Of a stretch of 60,000 nucleotides of DNA, positions 10,972 to 23,322 are shown in pieces (position 1 is the stretch's first letter; each line of letters opens with the position of its first letter). The notes beneath the pieces are model-generated. The model saw nothing but the letters and a program-made list of their open reading frames with translations. It ran no database searches and was not told the origin of the DNA. Source of the DNA: Liolophura sinensis (Eukaryota; Mollusca; Polyplacophora; Chitonida; Chitonidae). The position numbers and the translations under genes were made by a program. Where the stretch lies: the NCBI RefSeq assembly GCF_032854445.1, contig NW_027017953.1, positions 934,501 to 994,500 on the forward strand, in the 5' to 3' direction.

Positions 10972-12078
10972 GACAACAGATACATGTAATCCTGAATAGC
11001 TGTGTTAGTATCAATGACTTCTGAGGATTTGTGCCTACGTTCTCTGTACAGCTACACTTGACAACACATACATGTAATCCTGAATAGCAGTGTTAGTATC
11101 AATGACTTCTCCTGAGGATTTGAGCGTAAGGCCTCTGTACAGCTACACTTGACAACACATACATGTAATCCTGTATAGCTGTGTTACTATCAATGACTTC
11201 TCCTGAGGATTTGTGCCTAAGTTCTCTGTACAGCTACACTTGACAACACATACATGTAATCCTGAATAGCAGTGTTAGTATCAATGACTTCTCCTGAGGA
11301 TTTGTGCCTAAGTTCTCTGTACAGCTACACTTGACAAAACATACATGTAATCCTGAATAGCTGTGTTAGTATCAATGACTTCTGAGGATTTGTGCCTACG
11401 TTCTCTGTACAGCTACACTTGACAACACATACATGTAATCCTGAATAGCAGTGTTAGTATCAATGACTTCTCCTGAGGATTTGAGCGTAAGGCCTCTGTA
11501 CAGCTACACTTGACAACACATACATGTAATCCTGTATAGCTGTGTTACTATCAATGACTTCTCCTGAGGATTTGTGCCTAAGTTCTCTGTACAGCTACAC
11601 TTGACAACACATACATGTAATCCTGAATAGCAGTGTTAGTATCAATGACTTCTCCTGAGGATTTGTGCCTAAGTTCTCTGTACAGCTACACTTGACAAAA
11701 CATACATGTAATCCTGAATAGCTGTGTTAGTATCAATGACTTCTGAGGATTTGTGCCTACGTTCTCTGTACAGCTACACTTGACAACACATACATGTAAT
11801 CCTGAATAGCAGTGTTAGTATCAATGACTTCTCCTGAGGATTTGAGCGTAAGGCCTCTGTACAGCTACACTTGACAACACATACATGTAATCCTGTATAG
11901 CTGTGTTACTATCAATGACTTCTCCTGAGGATTTGTGCCTAAGTTCTCTGTACAGCTACACTTGACAACACATACATGTAATCCTGAATAGCAGTGTTAG
12001 TATCAATGACTTCTCCTGAGGATTTGTGCCTAAGTTCTCTGTACAGCTACACTTGACAACACATACATGTAATCCTGA
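10972..12078. repeat. Minisatellite with 361-bp higher-order repeat (4 x ~91 bp) x 3
   Basis: The monomer is about 91 bp (GACAACACATACATGTAATC, CTGAATAGCAGTGTTAGTAT, CAATGACTTCTCCTGAGGAT, then TTGTGCCTAAGTTCTCTGTA). Four variant monomers occur in fixed order: an 88-bp type lacking TCC with GCCTACG, a GAGCGTAAGGCCT type, a TGTATAGCTGTGTTACT type and a GCAGTGTTAGT type. This four-monomer block starts at 10,972, 11,333 and 11,694, exactly 361 bp apart each time. The blocks are almost identical, while monomers within a block differ. Confidence 0.92.
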
Positions 12079-12416
12079 ATATGAATAGCACCTTGGAGTA
12101 CACTGTCTCTGTGAACATGTACAGCACCTAGGAGCACAAAGTCTCTGAGAGCATAAATAACACCTAGAAGCACACTGTCTCTGTGAACATGAACAGCACA
12201 TTGGAGCACACTGTCTCTGTGAACATGAACAGCACATTGGAGCACACTGTCTCTGTGAACATGAACAGCACCTAGGAGCACAAAGTCTCTGTGAGCGTAA
12301 ATAACACCTAGAAGCACACTGTCTCTGTGAACATGAACAGCACATTGGAGCACACTGTCTCTGTGAACATGAACAGCACCTAGGAGCACACTGTCTGTGA
12401 ACATGAACAGCACTAC
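12079..12416. repeat. Minisatellite, 36-bp unit, ~9 copies
   Basis: The unit is CACTGTCTCTGTGAACATGA followed by ACAGCACATTGGAGCA. It directly abuts the 91-bp array with no unique spacer. Because 36 is a multiple of three, minus-strand frames remain open through the array (12-residue Cys/His-rich repeats) and are not real genes. Confidence 0.9.
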
Positions 12417-13359
12417 TCACAAGATCTTAGACTTGAGTTAAAAATTCAAACACAGCTACAATTAAAATGTTTTGGGGTAGGAAGCTCTAAAATTTATACC
12501 CTGAATCACTGCACAACAATGTGCCAACCAGAATTTGGAATCTTTCCTCTTGTTATTTTGGCCTTTCCAGCCTATGCAATTTATGACTGAAGTCTTAAGT
12601 TGCTTGCTAAATACGGGCTCTGGGCTCACTTGTGTTCAGGTGTGACAGAGTGTGTACGTGTAGGATCAATGCTAACCCATTTCATTATCTGTCATTATCA
12701 GCACCCATTACCAGGATAAATTCCATTACCATCTCTTTACATGTACCGGTCATTACCAATTATCAGGTGAAACTTGATGGAAGCCAGATGGAAGTCATTT
12801 TACCTGAGAATTTTCTAGATGGAACAGTATCTATGTTAACATTCTGACATCAGTCCAATTTTGTAAGACAGATAGCCATCAAACACACAGTTCCGGTACA
12901 GATAGAGTTTTAAGAGTCAGATGAGAGCTTTACCAAATTACTTGTAATGCACATTAATGCTGAGGAATTCCTACACAGTATAAGATAGCAGCCCACAATT
13001 AGGTACTGCATCATGTACTATATGGACGTCCTGTATAATCTGTTACATGCACATCTGCCTCAGTCCCCGGAGTACAAACACCTATATATCTGCTACCTGC
13101 AGGTGGGATTATGCACAATCTACATACAAAATACCTGCTTCTTTACATGTAAAATTTCTGACATAATGATTCACATATTTTGTCCTCAGATAAACTTTTT
13201 CACTCACTCGAAGATAACTGTTCTTATTTCAATTGGAGATATGATAAAATCAGCATCCATTCAAAAACTTTGTAGCAAAATTGTGTTCAGTAATGATGTT
13301 TTCCTGTTGAAGTCTGCCAAGTCCACCAAGATGTTGTTCTACTAACAGATGAAACATCT
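12417..13359. other. Unique DNA, no gene seen
   Basis: No recognisable exon or mobile element. A 110-codon open frame at 13013-13345 (plus) is AT-rich and lacks any recognisable domain. Confidence 0.5.
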
Positions 13360-14050
13360 CTTGACTTACAAACATAACTACCATATTACACATGTACAGG
13401 TAGTGCCAGTGCTAGTGTCCTCAGTTGACAAGATTCTGACAGGCTATAGTGCTCTGTGAGGACAACACAGGTGATAATGGACTTACAAACATAACTACCA
13501 TATTACACATGTACAGGTAGTGCCAGTGCTAGTGTCCTCAAGTGAAAAGATTCTGACAGGCTATAGTGCTCTGTGCAGACAACACAGGTGATAATGGAGT
13601 TACAAACATAACTACCATATTACACATGTACAGGTAGTGCCAGTGCTAGTGTCCTCAGCTGACAAGATTCTGACAGGCAATAATGCTCTGTGAGGACAAC
13701 ACAGAGGGTAATGGAGTTACAAACATAACTACCATATTACACATGTACAGGTAGTGCCAGTGCTAGTGTCCTCAGCTGACAAGATTCTGACAGGCTATAG
13801 TGCTCTGTGCGGACAACACAGGTGGTAATGGAGTTACAAACATAACTACCATATTACACATGTACAGGTAGTGCCAGTGCTAGTGTCCTCAGCTGACAAG
13901 ATTCTGACAGGCAATAGTGCTCTGTGAGGACAACACAGGCGATAATGGACTTACAAACATAACTACCATATTACACATGTACAGGTAGTGCCAGTGCTAA
14001 TGTCCTCAGCTGAAAAGATTCTGACATTCTACAGTGCTCCGTGGGGACAA
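13360..14050. repeat. Minisatellite, 117-bp unit, ~6 copies
   Basis: The unit includes ACTTACAAACATAACTACCA, TATTACACATGTACAGGTAG, TGCCAGTGCTAGTGTCCTCA, GATTCTGACAGGC and ATAGTGCTCTGTGAGGACAA. It is the longest simple unit in the window and has high copy-to-copy identity. Confidence 0.9.
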
Positions 14051-14811
14051 TGGCGCACACAATCTGTACCCACTCATGTGGGCTAAGTTACACCATGTAG
14101 CGCTACACCTGAACAACTACAAATAGGCCCGTTACCAGCTGGAGCAAATGTGTTCAGCAATCCGTTTTGCTTTCATCTGACAGGCCAACAGGTGAAGATT
14201 AATAATAAGCCCTCCCTCTGCCTCTCCCCCAGCCCTGGTTACAGTACATGTACCCTCCCTCTGCCTCTCCCCTGCCCAACCCGCCATTATTTGAATGTTG
14301 CTAAGTTAACCCAGCTGGTTTCCAGTTGTAAGCAAATTTTTACTGAGTCCAATGTATTGTATTTGATCCCACTTAAGAACGCATGATAAGAAATGAATTG
14401 GAGGGAAAAGTTGAGTTGTCTGTCCATCCATGCGTGAATACGCTGATGAAATCCTGGTCATCAGACCCAGACCATCCTCTCCACACCTGATCGGGCACAC
14501 GATATGCTACTTGTACACAGTACCTCCAGTACAATTAGACAGAAGTTAGTTAAGAAATTAAGACATGCATGTGAGCCAATCAATAATGAAACAGACCACT
14601 TAGCCGTTAATGCTGAAAGATGTACAGTGTATACACACCATGTACTCAAGGTCAAAGCTAAAGCACTCTACACACAGATTTCATGCAATATTAAAATACA
14701 AATAAAACGAAAGACATTTTCACGGATTATTTAACTCTAAAATGTATGAATAAAGACATACACATATATGTATGTATCCATCTGTAAATAAAGCATGTAA
14801 ACAAACAGAAC
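14051..14811. other. Unique DNA, no gene seen
   Basis: This contains a short duplicated CCCTCCCTCTGCCTCTCCCC segment (near 14,210 and 14,252) and overlapping short open frames on both strands without recognisable content. Confidence 0.5.
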
Positions 14812-15344
14812 AGGGTTTCAGTCATTCTCACTTCAGAACGAATTTCAGTCATTCCCACTTCAGAACACGGTTTTAGTTATTCCCACTTCAGAACAGGGTC
14901 CTAGTTATTCCCACTTCAGAACACTGTCTCAGTTCTTCCCACTTCAGAACACGGTATCAGTCATTCCCACTTCAGAACAGGGTCTCACTCATTCTCACTT
15001 CAGAACGAATTTCAGTCATTCCCACTTCAGAACACAGTTTCAGTTATTCCCATTTCAGAACAGGGTCTCACTCATTCTCACTTCAGAGCGAATTTCAGTC
15101 ATTCCCACTTCAGAACAAGGTTTCAGTTATTCCCACTTCAGAACACGGTATCAGTCATTCCCACTTCAGAACAGGGCCTAGTTATTCCCACTTCAGAACA
15201 CGGTCTCAGTTATTCCCACTTCAGACCACGGTCTCAGTTATTCCCACTTCAGACCATGGTCTCAGTTATTCCCACTTCAGAACACGGTCTCAGTTATTCC
15301 CACTTCAGACCACGGTCTCAGTTATTCCCACTTCAGAACCAGGG
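14812..15344. repeat. Minisatellite, 27-bp unit, ~20 copies
   Basis: The unit is TTCAGTCATTCCCACTTCAG followed by AACACGG. Variants GTCATT, GTTATT and CTCATT are mixed. The CACTTCAGAAC core is most conserved. Confidence 0.9.
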
Positions 15345-15935
15345 TCTGATTTATGTACATGTATGCAAGAAGTAAGTGTCATATATTCCCAAATGAGAAA
15401 TAGCTAAATTCCACATACAAAAAAACCCCAAAAATAAGTTCTTTTTTCCTATAGAACTTGTAAGAACTAGTTTTCATGGAAGTACATCAGTGAATCCTCC
15501 GGGAATTGGTCATGATTATGGCTGTATTTATACACTATACTGCTCCATGGAATGTAATTCTGTTCAGAGTTCATCACCCCTGTTGCGGAGCAGGGGGAGG
15601 GGCTGGGCAGGAGATAGGAATGTGGGAGGACAATAATGTATAAATTCACCCGCACATGGACTTGATCAAACCACCCACACATACAGTGAACTGTTCAATT
15701 TATTACATGTGTGTACAGCTCCATATGGCTGGATTATGGATTTTCCAAACTGTAAAATCACCACAACAGGGCCCGACCCTTTATGAAGAAATGCTCTCAA
15801 TATTAAATGGGCCAGTACACTGCATGTGTACTCATGTGTCCATAGTTGAGGGCCAGGGTGTTATTCAACTTGACAATCAATATTCTATCAATTTACGTCA
15901 TCGTGAGAAAGCTGTCAGCCCCAGAGTCAAATATC

Positions 15936-16135
15936 NNNNNNNNNNNNNNNNNNNNNNNNNNNNNNNNNNNNNNNNNNNNNNNNNNNNNNNNNNNNNNNNN
16001 NNNNNNNNNNNNNNNNNNNNNNNNNNNNNNNNNNNNNNNNNNNNNNNNNNNNNNNNNNNNNNNNNNNNNNNNNNNNNNNNNNNNNNNNNNNNNNNNNNNN
16101 NNNNNNNNNNNNNNNNNNNNNNNNNNNNNNNNNNN
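15936..16135. other. Assembly gap (200 N)
   Basis: A run of 200 N. The ten bases GTCAAATATC occur immediately before and immediately after it, as expected when two overlapping contig ends were joined with a fixed-size gap. The true gap may be zero or negative. Confidence 0.98.
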
Positions 16136-16262
16136 GTCAAATATCTACCAATATGACCACCCAGAACTCATATATACCTTAAATAGTTACATATACCTTA
16201 AATAGTTAAAAAATTATCTCTTTCGACAATGTTTCAATACGATGTACCAGTACTGATCAATC

Positions 16263-16406
16263 CATAACACAACCGTAAGTTCCACGAGACCAATGGTCCC
16301 ACTGGCCAGTCAAGTGCTCTAAGCTCACAGCAATACTGAACATAACTGTACGTTCCACATGAGACCCACAGTCCCACTGGCCAGTCAAGTGCTCTAAGCT
16401 CACACC
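16263..16406. repeat. Two-copy direct duplication, ~75 bp
   Basis: CCCACTGGCCAGTCAAGTGC followed by TCTAAGCTCACA occurs at 16,298 and 16,373, 75 bp apart, inside a longer imperfect duplication that starts with CGTAAGTTCCAC/TGTACGTTCCAC. It looks like an array at its earliest stage. Confidence 0.85.
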
Positions 16407-16828
16407 TTTTCACCTTGGCCCATGAGATCAGATGATCAAATCCAGTTCCTGCTTTTATGTCTATAGGGGAATCAAGGACATGTACTTAGCCCCCAGTGGT
16501 AGATTCAAACATCTTAATTAGGTCCATACCTGTAGCACAGCACTGTAATGATTGCTTTTCTGTTTCCAACTGGATCTGTCTAAGGGCTAGAGGCTAAGTA
16601 TAAGTAAACAATAACAAACGTTTGACCTTGGCTCACAACATGATTGGATGGACTTAAATACAATCAGATCTACCTTTTTGTACTAAACTGCAATACAGGC
16701 TTAATTGCCCTAAACCCTACTTTTCTAGTCACACATTCATGTAAATAGAAACAGGTGGAAGTGATCAAAATCAGCTTTCAGGTTTCCAGAACAGAGGTGT
16801 AAATTAATATACATGTAGCTATAGCCTC

Positions 16829-17782
16829 TGAAAGTTAGTACCACACTACGAAACACAAACTAGGCACATGTATCCAGAAACAGTTCCCAGTAATGATATG
16901 GCTATCAGTTCTAACAGTAAGTACCACAGTATGAAACACAAACTAGGCACATGTATCCAGAAACAGTTCCCAGTAATGATTTGGCTATTAGCTCTCACAG
17001 TAAGTACCACAGTATGAAACACAAACTAGGCACATGTATCCAGAAACAGTTCCCAGTAATGATATGGCTATCAGTTCTAACAGTAAGTACCACAGTATGA
17101 GACACAAACTAGGCACATGTATCCAGAAACAGTTCCCAGTAATGATATGGCTATCAGCTCTAACACTTAGTACCACAGTATGAAACACAAACTAGGCACG
17201 TGTATCAAGAAACAGTTCCCAGTAATGATATGGCTATCAGTTCTAACAGTAAGTACCACAGTATGAGACACAAACTAGGCACATGTATCCAGAAACAGTT
17301 CCCAGTAATGATATGGCTATCAGCTCTAACAGTAAGTACCACAGTATGAAACACAAACTATCACATGTATCCAGAAACAGTTCCCTGTAATGATATGGCT
17401 ATCAGTTCAAACAGTAAGTACCACAGTATGAGACACAAACTATCACATGTATCCAGAAACAGTTCCCTGTAATGATATGGCTATCAGCTCTAACAGTAAG
17501 TACCACAGTATGAAACACAAACTATCACATGTATCCAGAAACAGTTCCCTGTAATGATATGGCTATCAGTTCTAACAGTAAGTACCACAGTATGAGACAC
17601 AAACTAGGCACATGTATCCAGAAACAGTTCCCTGTAATGATATAGCTATCAGCTCTAACAGTAAGTACCACATTATGAAACACAAACTATCACATGTATC
17701 CAGAAACAGTTCCCAGTAATGATATGGCTATCAGTTCTAACAGTAAGTACCACATTATGAAACACAAACTAGCCACATATAT
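16829..17782. repeat. Minisatellite, ~83-bp unit, ~11 copies
   Basis: The unit contains AGTAAGTACCACAGTATGAA, ACACAAACTAGGCACATGTA, TCCAGAAACAGTTCCCAGTA and ATGATATGGCTATCAGTTCT. A sub-type with CTATCACATG and CCCTGTAATG is confined to the right half, so it spread locally. Confidence 0.92.
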
Positions 17783-19545
17783 ACAAACATACAAGCGGGT
17801 TCTAACAGTTACCACAGTTTGAGTATGCTCAAACCAGGTGTGCCTGTTCTCACACGCAGGTTAAGACACACATAACTCACCTGTAACATAATACACCTGT
17901 ACCACATACTGCTCTAATTTTTAATTAATCTGCATGAACAAGGTGATTTGCCATGTGCAATGATATACGCAAAAACCTAACTGGTAACAAATACTCACGA
18001 AGTATATGGACCCACACCCAATTCACACGTACCCACTAACTACTGGTGCTGAGTGAACCTGTGCCTCGCTAACGGCACAAAAGATCAACATGTATTTCCA
18101 TTATAAACTACATTCATTCATTTGACAGCCTCTAGTAGTTTGTCTCCTTTCACCTGCTGCAGGTTCATCTGAACCCTGAGATGACAACTTGGCTAAAGTT
18201 ACCAGATGTACAAACATTTGTTTACAATGCAGTCTAGCATTGTAACTATTTCACTTAAAAGTTAGCACTGGCACAAGTTACAGGCACATATATACTGTAG
18301 TTCTATATTTGACCTGCTGATTTCCCAACCCTGACAATCTACACGTATGGCTAGCACAAATAGCATCAGACTGAGCCTCCAAGTAAAATCAAAATGATTT
18401 CAATTCTATTTCATGATAATTCATACCTGGTTCATTTATCCACAAAATTTCTCATTTTATGCCAGGAGTGATGTTTGATGATGAATTTCACTGACTCACT
18501 GATCGTTCATCATGCTGTGCACTGTGTTGGCTTAATCTGTAGGCCCCTACATGTGTAAACAGTACCTACCTGAGTCAATATGTAAAGCTGGCTTACAGGC
18601 ACTAGTAGGGTAAGTCCCTCTTACTGTCACACTGCGCTGGACTAAATAACTGTGAACTGTATCACCGTATCTTCACTATGACAGTGTAAAGACCAAATCA
18701 ACTGTCCCAGTCAAGTCAACCAATCAGTTCAGGAGTGGAGCAGTGGAGAGCTGTCTGCTTCAATGCCCCCAATACCCCCAGCTAGGGCTAATTCTGCCAC
18801 AGCTTTATCTGTTTATGGCACACTTGTACTCCTGATAGGGGCCACCTGCCACAGGGTACTCTAGACCTACCACTACGCAACCATGCATGGTCAGTGGTCA
18901 GCACGCTCATATATTAGATTAACACTGTTGTCCCAGAGCAACATGGGGTCATTGATTTTAGTCCTCCTCACTGACGGTCATTAACGATGAAGCCTTGTTA
19001 TTACTGCTATGGTCTTTTGGGGGGTTGATAAAGTGCTTGAGGCTGAGCGCACAGAGCTATGATCATACCAGCTGACCATGGAGAGAAGGACGAACACTAA
19101 CACTGCTTTCATACCATGATGTAAACAACTCATAAGTGTGCTTTCTATCATGTAGAGATGTAACACTATCCCCCAGACAAGCTCATGTTATCTAAGTTCT
19201 AACGTGTATATAGTTTAGAATAAATTATACCTTGATTTGTCATAAGCCCATGTATGTGCACATCCCAAAGCACCTTCTTCTTGTGCATAACATTGTTTTT
19301 TTATCTCAGGTGATCAAACAGCACTGATTTTATTACACAAAACCATGCACCATGTGTAGTTTCTGCCCTCACTGACTTCTGTGTACATGTAGTCTGTTTC
19401 CTACATTTCCCAATGTGAACAACCAATACTTTCACATCACATGGACACCTGACCAAGAAACAATAACTATACTTATTTTGATATTTGCACCTGTCGTCAC
19501 AGCTACAAACATGTAAGGTAAAACACAATATAACTTTGAGCCTGC
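17783..19545. other. Unique DNA, no gene seen
   Basis: Non-repetitive. I found no exon, RNA gene or mobile element. Confidence 0.5.
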
Positions 19546-19549
19546 CAAA

Positions 19550-19588
19550 AAAAAAAAAAAAAAAAAAATAAAAAAATAAAAAAAATTG
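19550..19588. repeat. Poly(A)/AAATAAA tract
   Basis: A run of over 20 A followed by AT-interrupted A runs. It could be the tail of an old retroposon on the plus strand, but the preceding sequence (TTTGAGCCTGCC) is not a recognised SINE tail. Confidence 0.8.
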
Positions 19589-20546
19589 GAGCAACATATT
19601 TAACAACCAAATTTAAAAGTCAGACCATTTAATGTACTTATCTAGAGACACTACACCATTAGGGGCATATTTAAAATTCTATGGCAGATGTATGTTTGTT
19701 TCTTCTCCTAGTCGAGTGATCCATATGTTATGATGACATATTTGACCTTGAGCAAAGACATTCAGTAGATATGTGAGATATTTGGGGGACTTGTATGGCT
19801 TTAGTTCCAAAACTTGACAACAATCCAATAAGACTTATTTTATTTAAAATCCCAAATATTTATCAACGGGCAAGCTCTAGTAATGCTTCTACAACACCTA
19901 TAGTTACATATAGGTGGTGATATAGTTGTATAGTTACATGTAGGTGGTGATCTACAACTAAGCTATTTTAAGACTGCCTTTTATAGATTTTAAGCTATTT
20001 TTTTACTGACCCTAAATCTACATTAAGAATGCTTGACTACATTTCCAAGGTATACAAGTCACTGAAAAATCACAAAATGTTTTCTGCGCTTGACTTTAAA
20101 TTCTTATCTATCAGTACCGAAATACATGTACGCTACATTCTCTACACATAAAAAAGTGGCAAACATAGTTACCGGTGCATGAAGTGAGGAAAAGTTTTAA
20201 AAAAAAAGACTCCCTTGGAACAAATTAGCCACAGGGTTAAACATGTTACCATTAATTGTAGATGTGAAAATTTTTCAGATCTGAACCCACTCAGGTAAAA
20301 CGCCACCTCGATGGACCAGTACATATTAAGGCCTTCAGGTCACCCTCTTGGGGCAGCAAAGTTTGGAGTCTCATTGCTGAATACAACCACAAACATTTGG
20401 CCAGAAAAAAGAAACATTTTAGCATAGACATGATAATCATAAATAAGTTAATTTTATGGCTAATTAAAAGATTTTTATGACACCTTAAGACCAATAACTG
20501 CTTAGCACAGTGATGTCACTGCCTTGATGAATTCAAAGTGGTGTAA

Positions 20547-20968
20547 AAGGCAACTGTTCACAAATACATGTATGGTGTGATATCTCTATGACTAGCATTA
20601 GGCAACTGTTCACAAATACACTTATGATGTGATATCTGTATGACTAGCATTAGGGAACTGTTCAAAAATACACCTATGATGTGATATCTGTATGACCAAC
20701 ATCAGGCAACTGTCCACAAATACACCTATGATGTGATATCTGTATGACCAACATCAGGCAACTGTCCACAAATACACCTATGATGTGATATCTGTACGAC
20801 CAACATTAGGCAACTGTCCACAAATGCATGCATGATGTGATAACTGATTGACTATCATTAGGCAACTGTTCACAAATGCATGCATGATGTGTTATATGTA
20901 TCACTAACATTATTAGGCAATTGTCCACAAATACATGCATCATGTGATATCTGAAGGACTAAAATCAT
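20547..20968. repeat. Minisatellite, ~52-bp unit, ~8 copies
   Basis: The unit contains GGCAACTGTCCACAAATACA, CCTATGATGTGATATCTGTA and TGACCAACATCA. Outer copies are more diverged (ATGCATGCATGATGTG). It ends just before the SINE tail at 21,001. Confidence 0.9.
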
Positions 20969-21000
20969 ACAGACAATAGATAAAGATGGCGAAGTTAACC

Positions 21001-21082
21001 TTATTTTTATATTTATTTATTTCTCTGATTGGTGTTTTATGTTGTATTCAAGGATATTTCACTTATACGACAGCGGCCATCA
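21001..21082 (-). mobile_element. SINE 3' tail (minus strand), fused to a minisatellite
   Basis: On the plus strand this reads TTTATTTATTT, GATTGGTGTTTTATG, TTCAAGGATATTTCACTTAT, ACGACAGCGGCCA. This is the reverse complement of the SINE 3' end seen at 56262-56391 and 49840-50064. Where the SINE should continue into CAGCATTATGGTGGGAGG, a 39-bp tandem array begins instead. The tRNA head is missing. Confidence 0.85.
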
Positions 21083-21560
21083 TGGCAACAACAAGGGCCA
21101 AATCCTTCAAATGGGCCATCATGGCAACAACAAGGACCAAATCCTCCATTATGGCAACAACAAGGGCCAAATCCTTCAAATGGGCCATCATGGCAACAAT
21201 GAGGACCAAATCCTCCAGCTTTGCCATCTTGGCAACAACAAGGACCAAGTCCTCCAGCTTTGCCATCATGGCAACAACAAGGGCCAAATCCTTCACATGG
21301 GCCATCATGGCAACAACGAGGACCAAATCCTCCACCTTTGCCATCTTGGCAACAACAAGGGCCCAATCCTTCACATCGGCTATCATGGCAACAACGAGGA
21401 CCAAATCCTCCACCTTTGCCATCTTGGCAACAACAAGGGCCCAATCCTTCACATGCGCCATCATGGCACCAACGTGGAGTGAATCCTCCATCTTTGCCAT
21501 TGGGGCAACAACAAGGGCCAAATGCTTCACATGGGACATCATGGCACTACCTTGTGCAAC
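21083..21560. repeat. Minisatellite, 39-bp unit, ~12 copies, born in a SINE
   Basis: The unit is CATCATGGCAACAACAAGGG followed by CCAAATCCTTCACATGGGC, alternating in part with a CATCTTGGCAACAACAAGGA/CCTCCACCTTTG type (78-bp dimers). The length is divisible by three and four frames are open across it. The apparent 201-codon frame starting at 20,986, with a hydrophobic N-terminus, is a translation of SINE tail plus repeat and is not a secreted protein gene. Confidence 0.9.
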
Positions 21561-22810
21561 TCCACTGGCAAACACAATCTATAGGAAATAAATGGCAACT
21601 GGAAACATCCACAGCCACATGTTGGTTAACACGTACACTGACACATACCTCTTTAACCAGTAGACAAAATCCATATAGGTTATTTACTAATAGTGGAATT
21701 CAGTTATCCAAATCAAAACCTAGTCTCACGCATCGCATCGCGCTGCCCATAGCAACAGGTTTTGACATTCCAGTCTCCAGAGTATCAAGGACAAGAAAGC
21801 ATTAGCAGCCAAAATATAAGGCCATCAGCAAAATCTTCAACCCAAAGTGGAGTGAGAAAATTGCCACAGGCAAACAAAAACTCTTCTCAGGAATGGCCAT
21901 CAGAATTAATCAGCAACCAGCGAACAGCTATCAGCTAAATCAGTGTTCAGGCAAATCCATGCTCTTTATACATGAGAACTTGTACAACTAGAGTAGACCA
22001 CATGTAGTCTCATGGAGTCCTTGACATCCGTAGACATGTGTAACATTGTAATAGTCAGAAAATGTACCACTATCATCCCAAACCTTTAAACCTAATAATC
22101 AGGTGCCATTTAGTCACCACAGCACACCAAATTTCACACATGGTAAAAACACACATCAGATGAACTAGTAACCACCCCATGCCACTTCCGTTTGAATTGC
22201 AACAGATGGTAGAAAGTGTTCCTAACTTATACACAACATAACTACAGCTTTATCTGGATGCCTGAATCGCAGGGTCAGTGTCTACACCAGTCTTGACGAA
22301 AATAGTAACCAGAGAAGTCTCAGAGGACAGATATGCTTTATTATTGGTTCACAATACGTTCAAAGATAATTACTTCTCCTGGAGCTTTCCAGATAATCTG
22401 TAAATGACATCTCTTTGCTGTTCAGACATGATAGCTATAAAGCAACATATGTTTTTTAAAAAGTCTTTGATGATGAGGGGCTATAATGCCAGATGTTGCC
22501 GAAAGCCTGCCAGGGTAGAATTTAAAGCCTCTAGCCTGAGGCAGGAACAATTAACACAATCCAGCCCAAAGCTTTATTCTACATCACTCACTTTGGTCTC
22601 CCTACTCCACTGCTCTTCCAAAGCCTATGATGGTGGCTTCAAAACTGCTTACCACAACGACAGTACACAGAATGCTTTCAAAATAAAATCTGTCCAATGA
22701 CATCACATGAAAAACCTTTTAGCACACAAAATATACAAACAATTTTTACTTGCCGACAAATTAAAATGGCTCTTTTCTTATAAGTACCAAACCAACAGTC
22801 AGACATAAAG
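21561..22810. other. Unique DNA, no gene seen
   Basis: Non-repetitive. Short open frames only (for example 22404-22700, plus), with no recognisable domain. Confidence 0.5.
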
Positions 22811-23098
22811 AACATTGATTCCTACCTTACGTGTAGTTTTAGCAGAAAGTAGAAAACCTCTGAATTCAGGCACAATTCATTTTGGTTTGCATAATTATTC
22901 TAGATTTTTCATTTTTAATCATTTAAATGTCCCCACCATTTTGGTTTTAAAAAACTTCGAAAACCTTAATGTTAACTATGAACATTTTTATCCAGAATTC
23001 CGATGCCATATTAATGTCCCAAATTGAAAATGGTAGAATTACAGTTGTTTCTGATTTAGCACAGACCCAGACAGATGGATACCACACCATGCAAAACA

Positions 23099-23322
23099 TA
23101 CCCTAATTCCTCAATCCTTCTGCATGTGAAAGCAACATTCAATACAATTTATGTACCGTTATTATTTGATTTTGGAAACAAAACTACAATGGTTTTGTTG
23201 GCCAATTTCAGGGATACCATATAGAAGAAGCATAATTTTATCAGTTTACACAGAATAATGTTCTCAGAAGATGCCTAAATAAACACTTTGACAAGAAGCC
23301 AATAGTTGGAAGAATTACAGTA
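23099..23322 (+). mobile_element. TIR element (MITE) copy 1, 224 bp
   Basis: The left end is TA-CCCTAATTCCTCAATCC and the right end is GTTGGAAGAATTACAG-TA, an imperfect inverted pair. Inside are TTTATG, TTTGATTTTGGAAACAAAAC, GTTGGCCAATTTCAGGG and GCATAATTTTATCAGT, shared with the copies at 25,071 (inverted) and 29,696. TA at both ends fits the target-site preference of Tc1/mariner-type transposons. No coding capacity. Confidence 0.8.

Noticed and set aside
11956-12420. 154-codon Cys-rich minus-strand frame resembling a cysteine-repeat protein
   Set aside because: Product of the 36-bp array; a second frame is equally open.
20986-21591. 201-codon open frame with a hydrophobic, signal-peptide-like start followed by repeats
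   Set aside because: The start is the translated SINE 3' tail and the rest is the 39-bp minisatellite; other frames on both strands are equally open.
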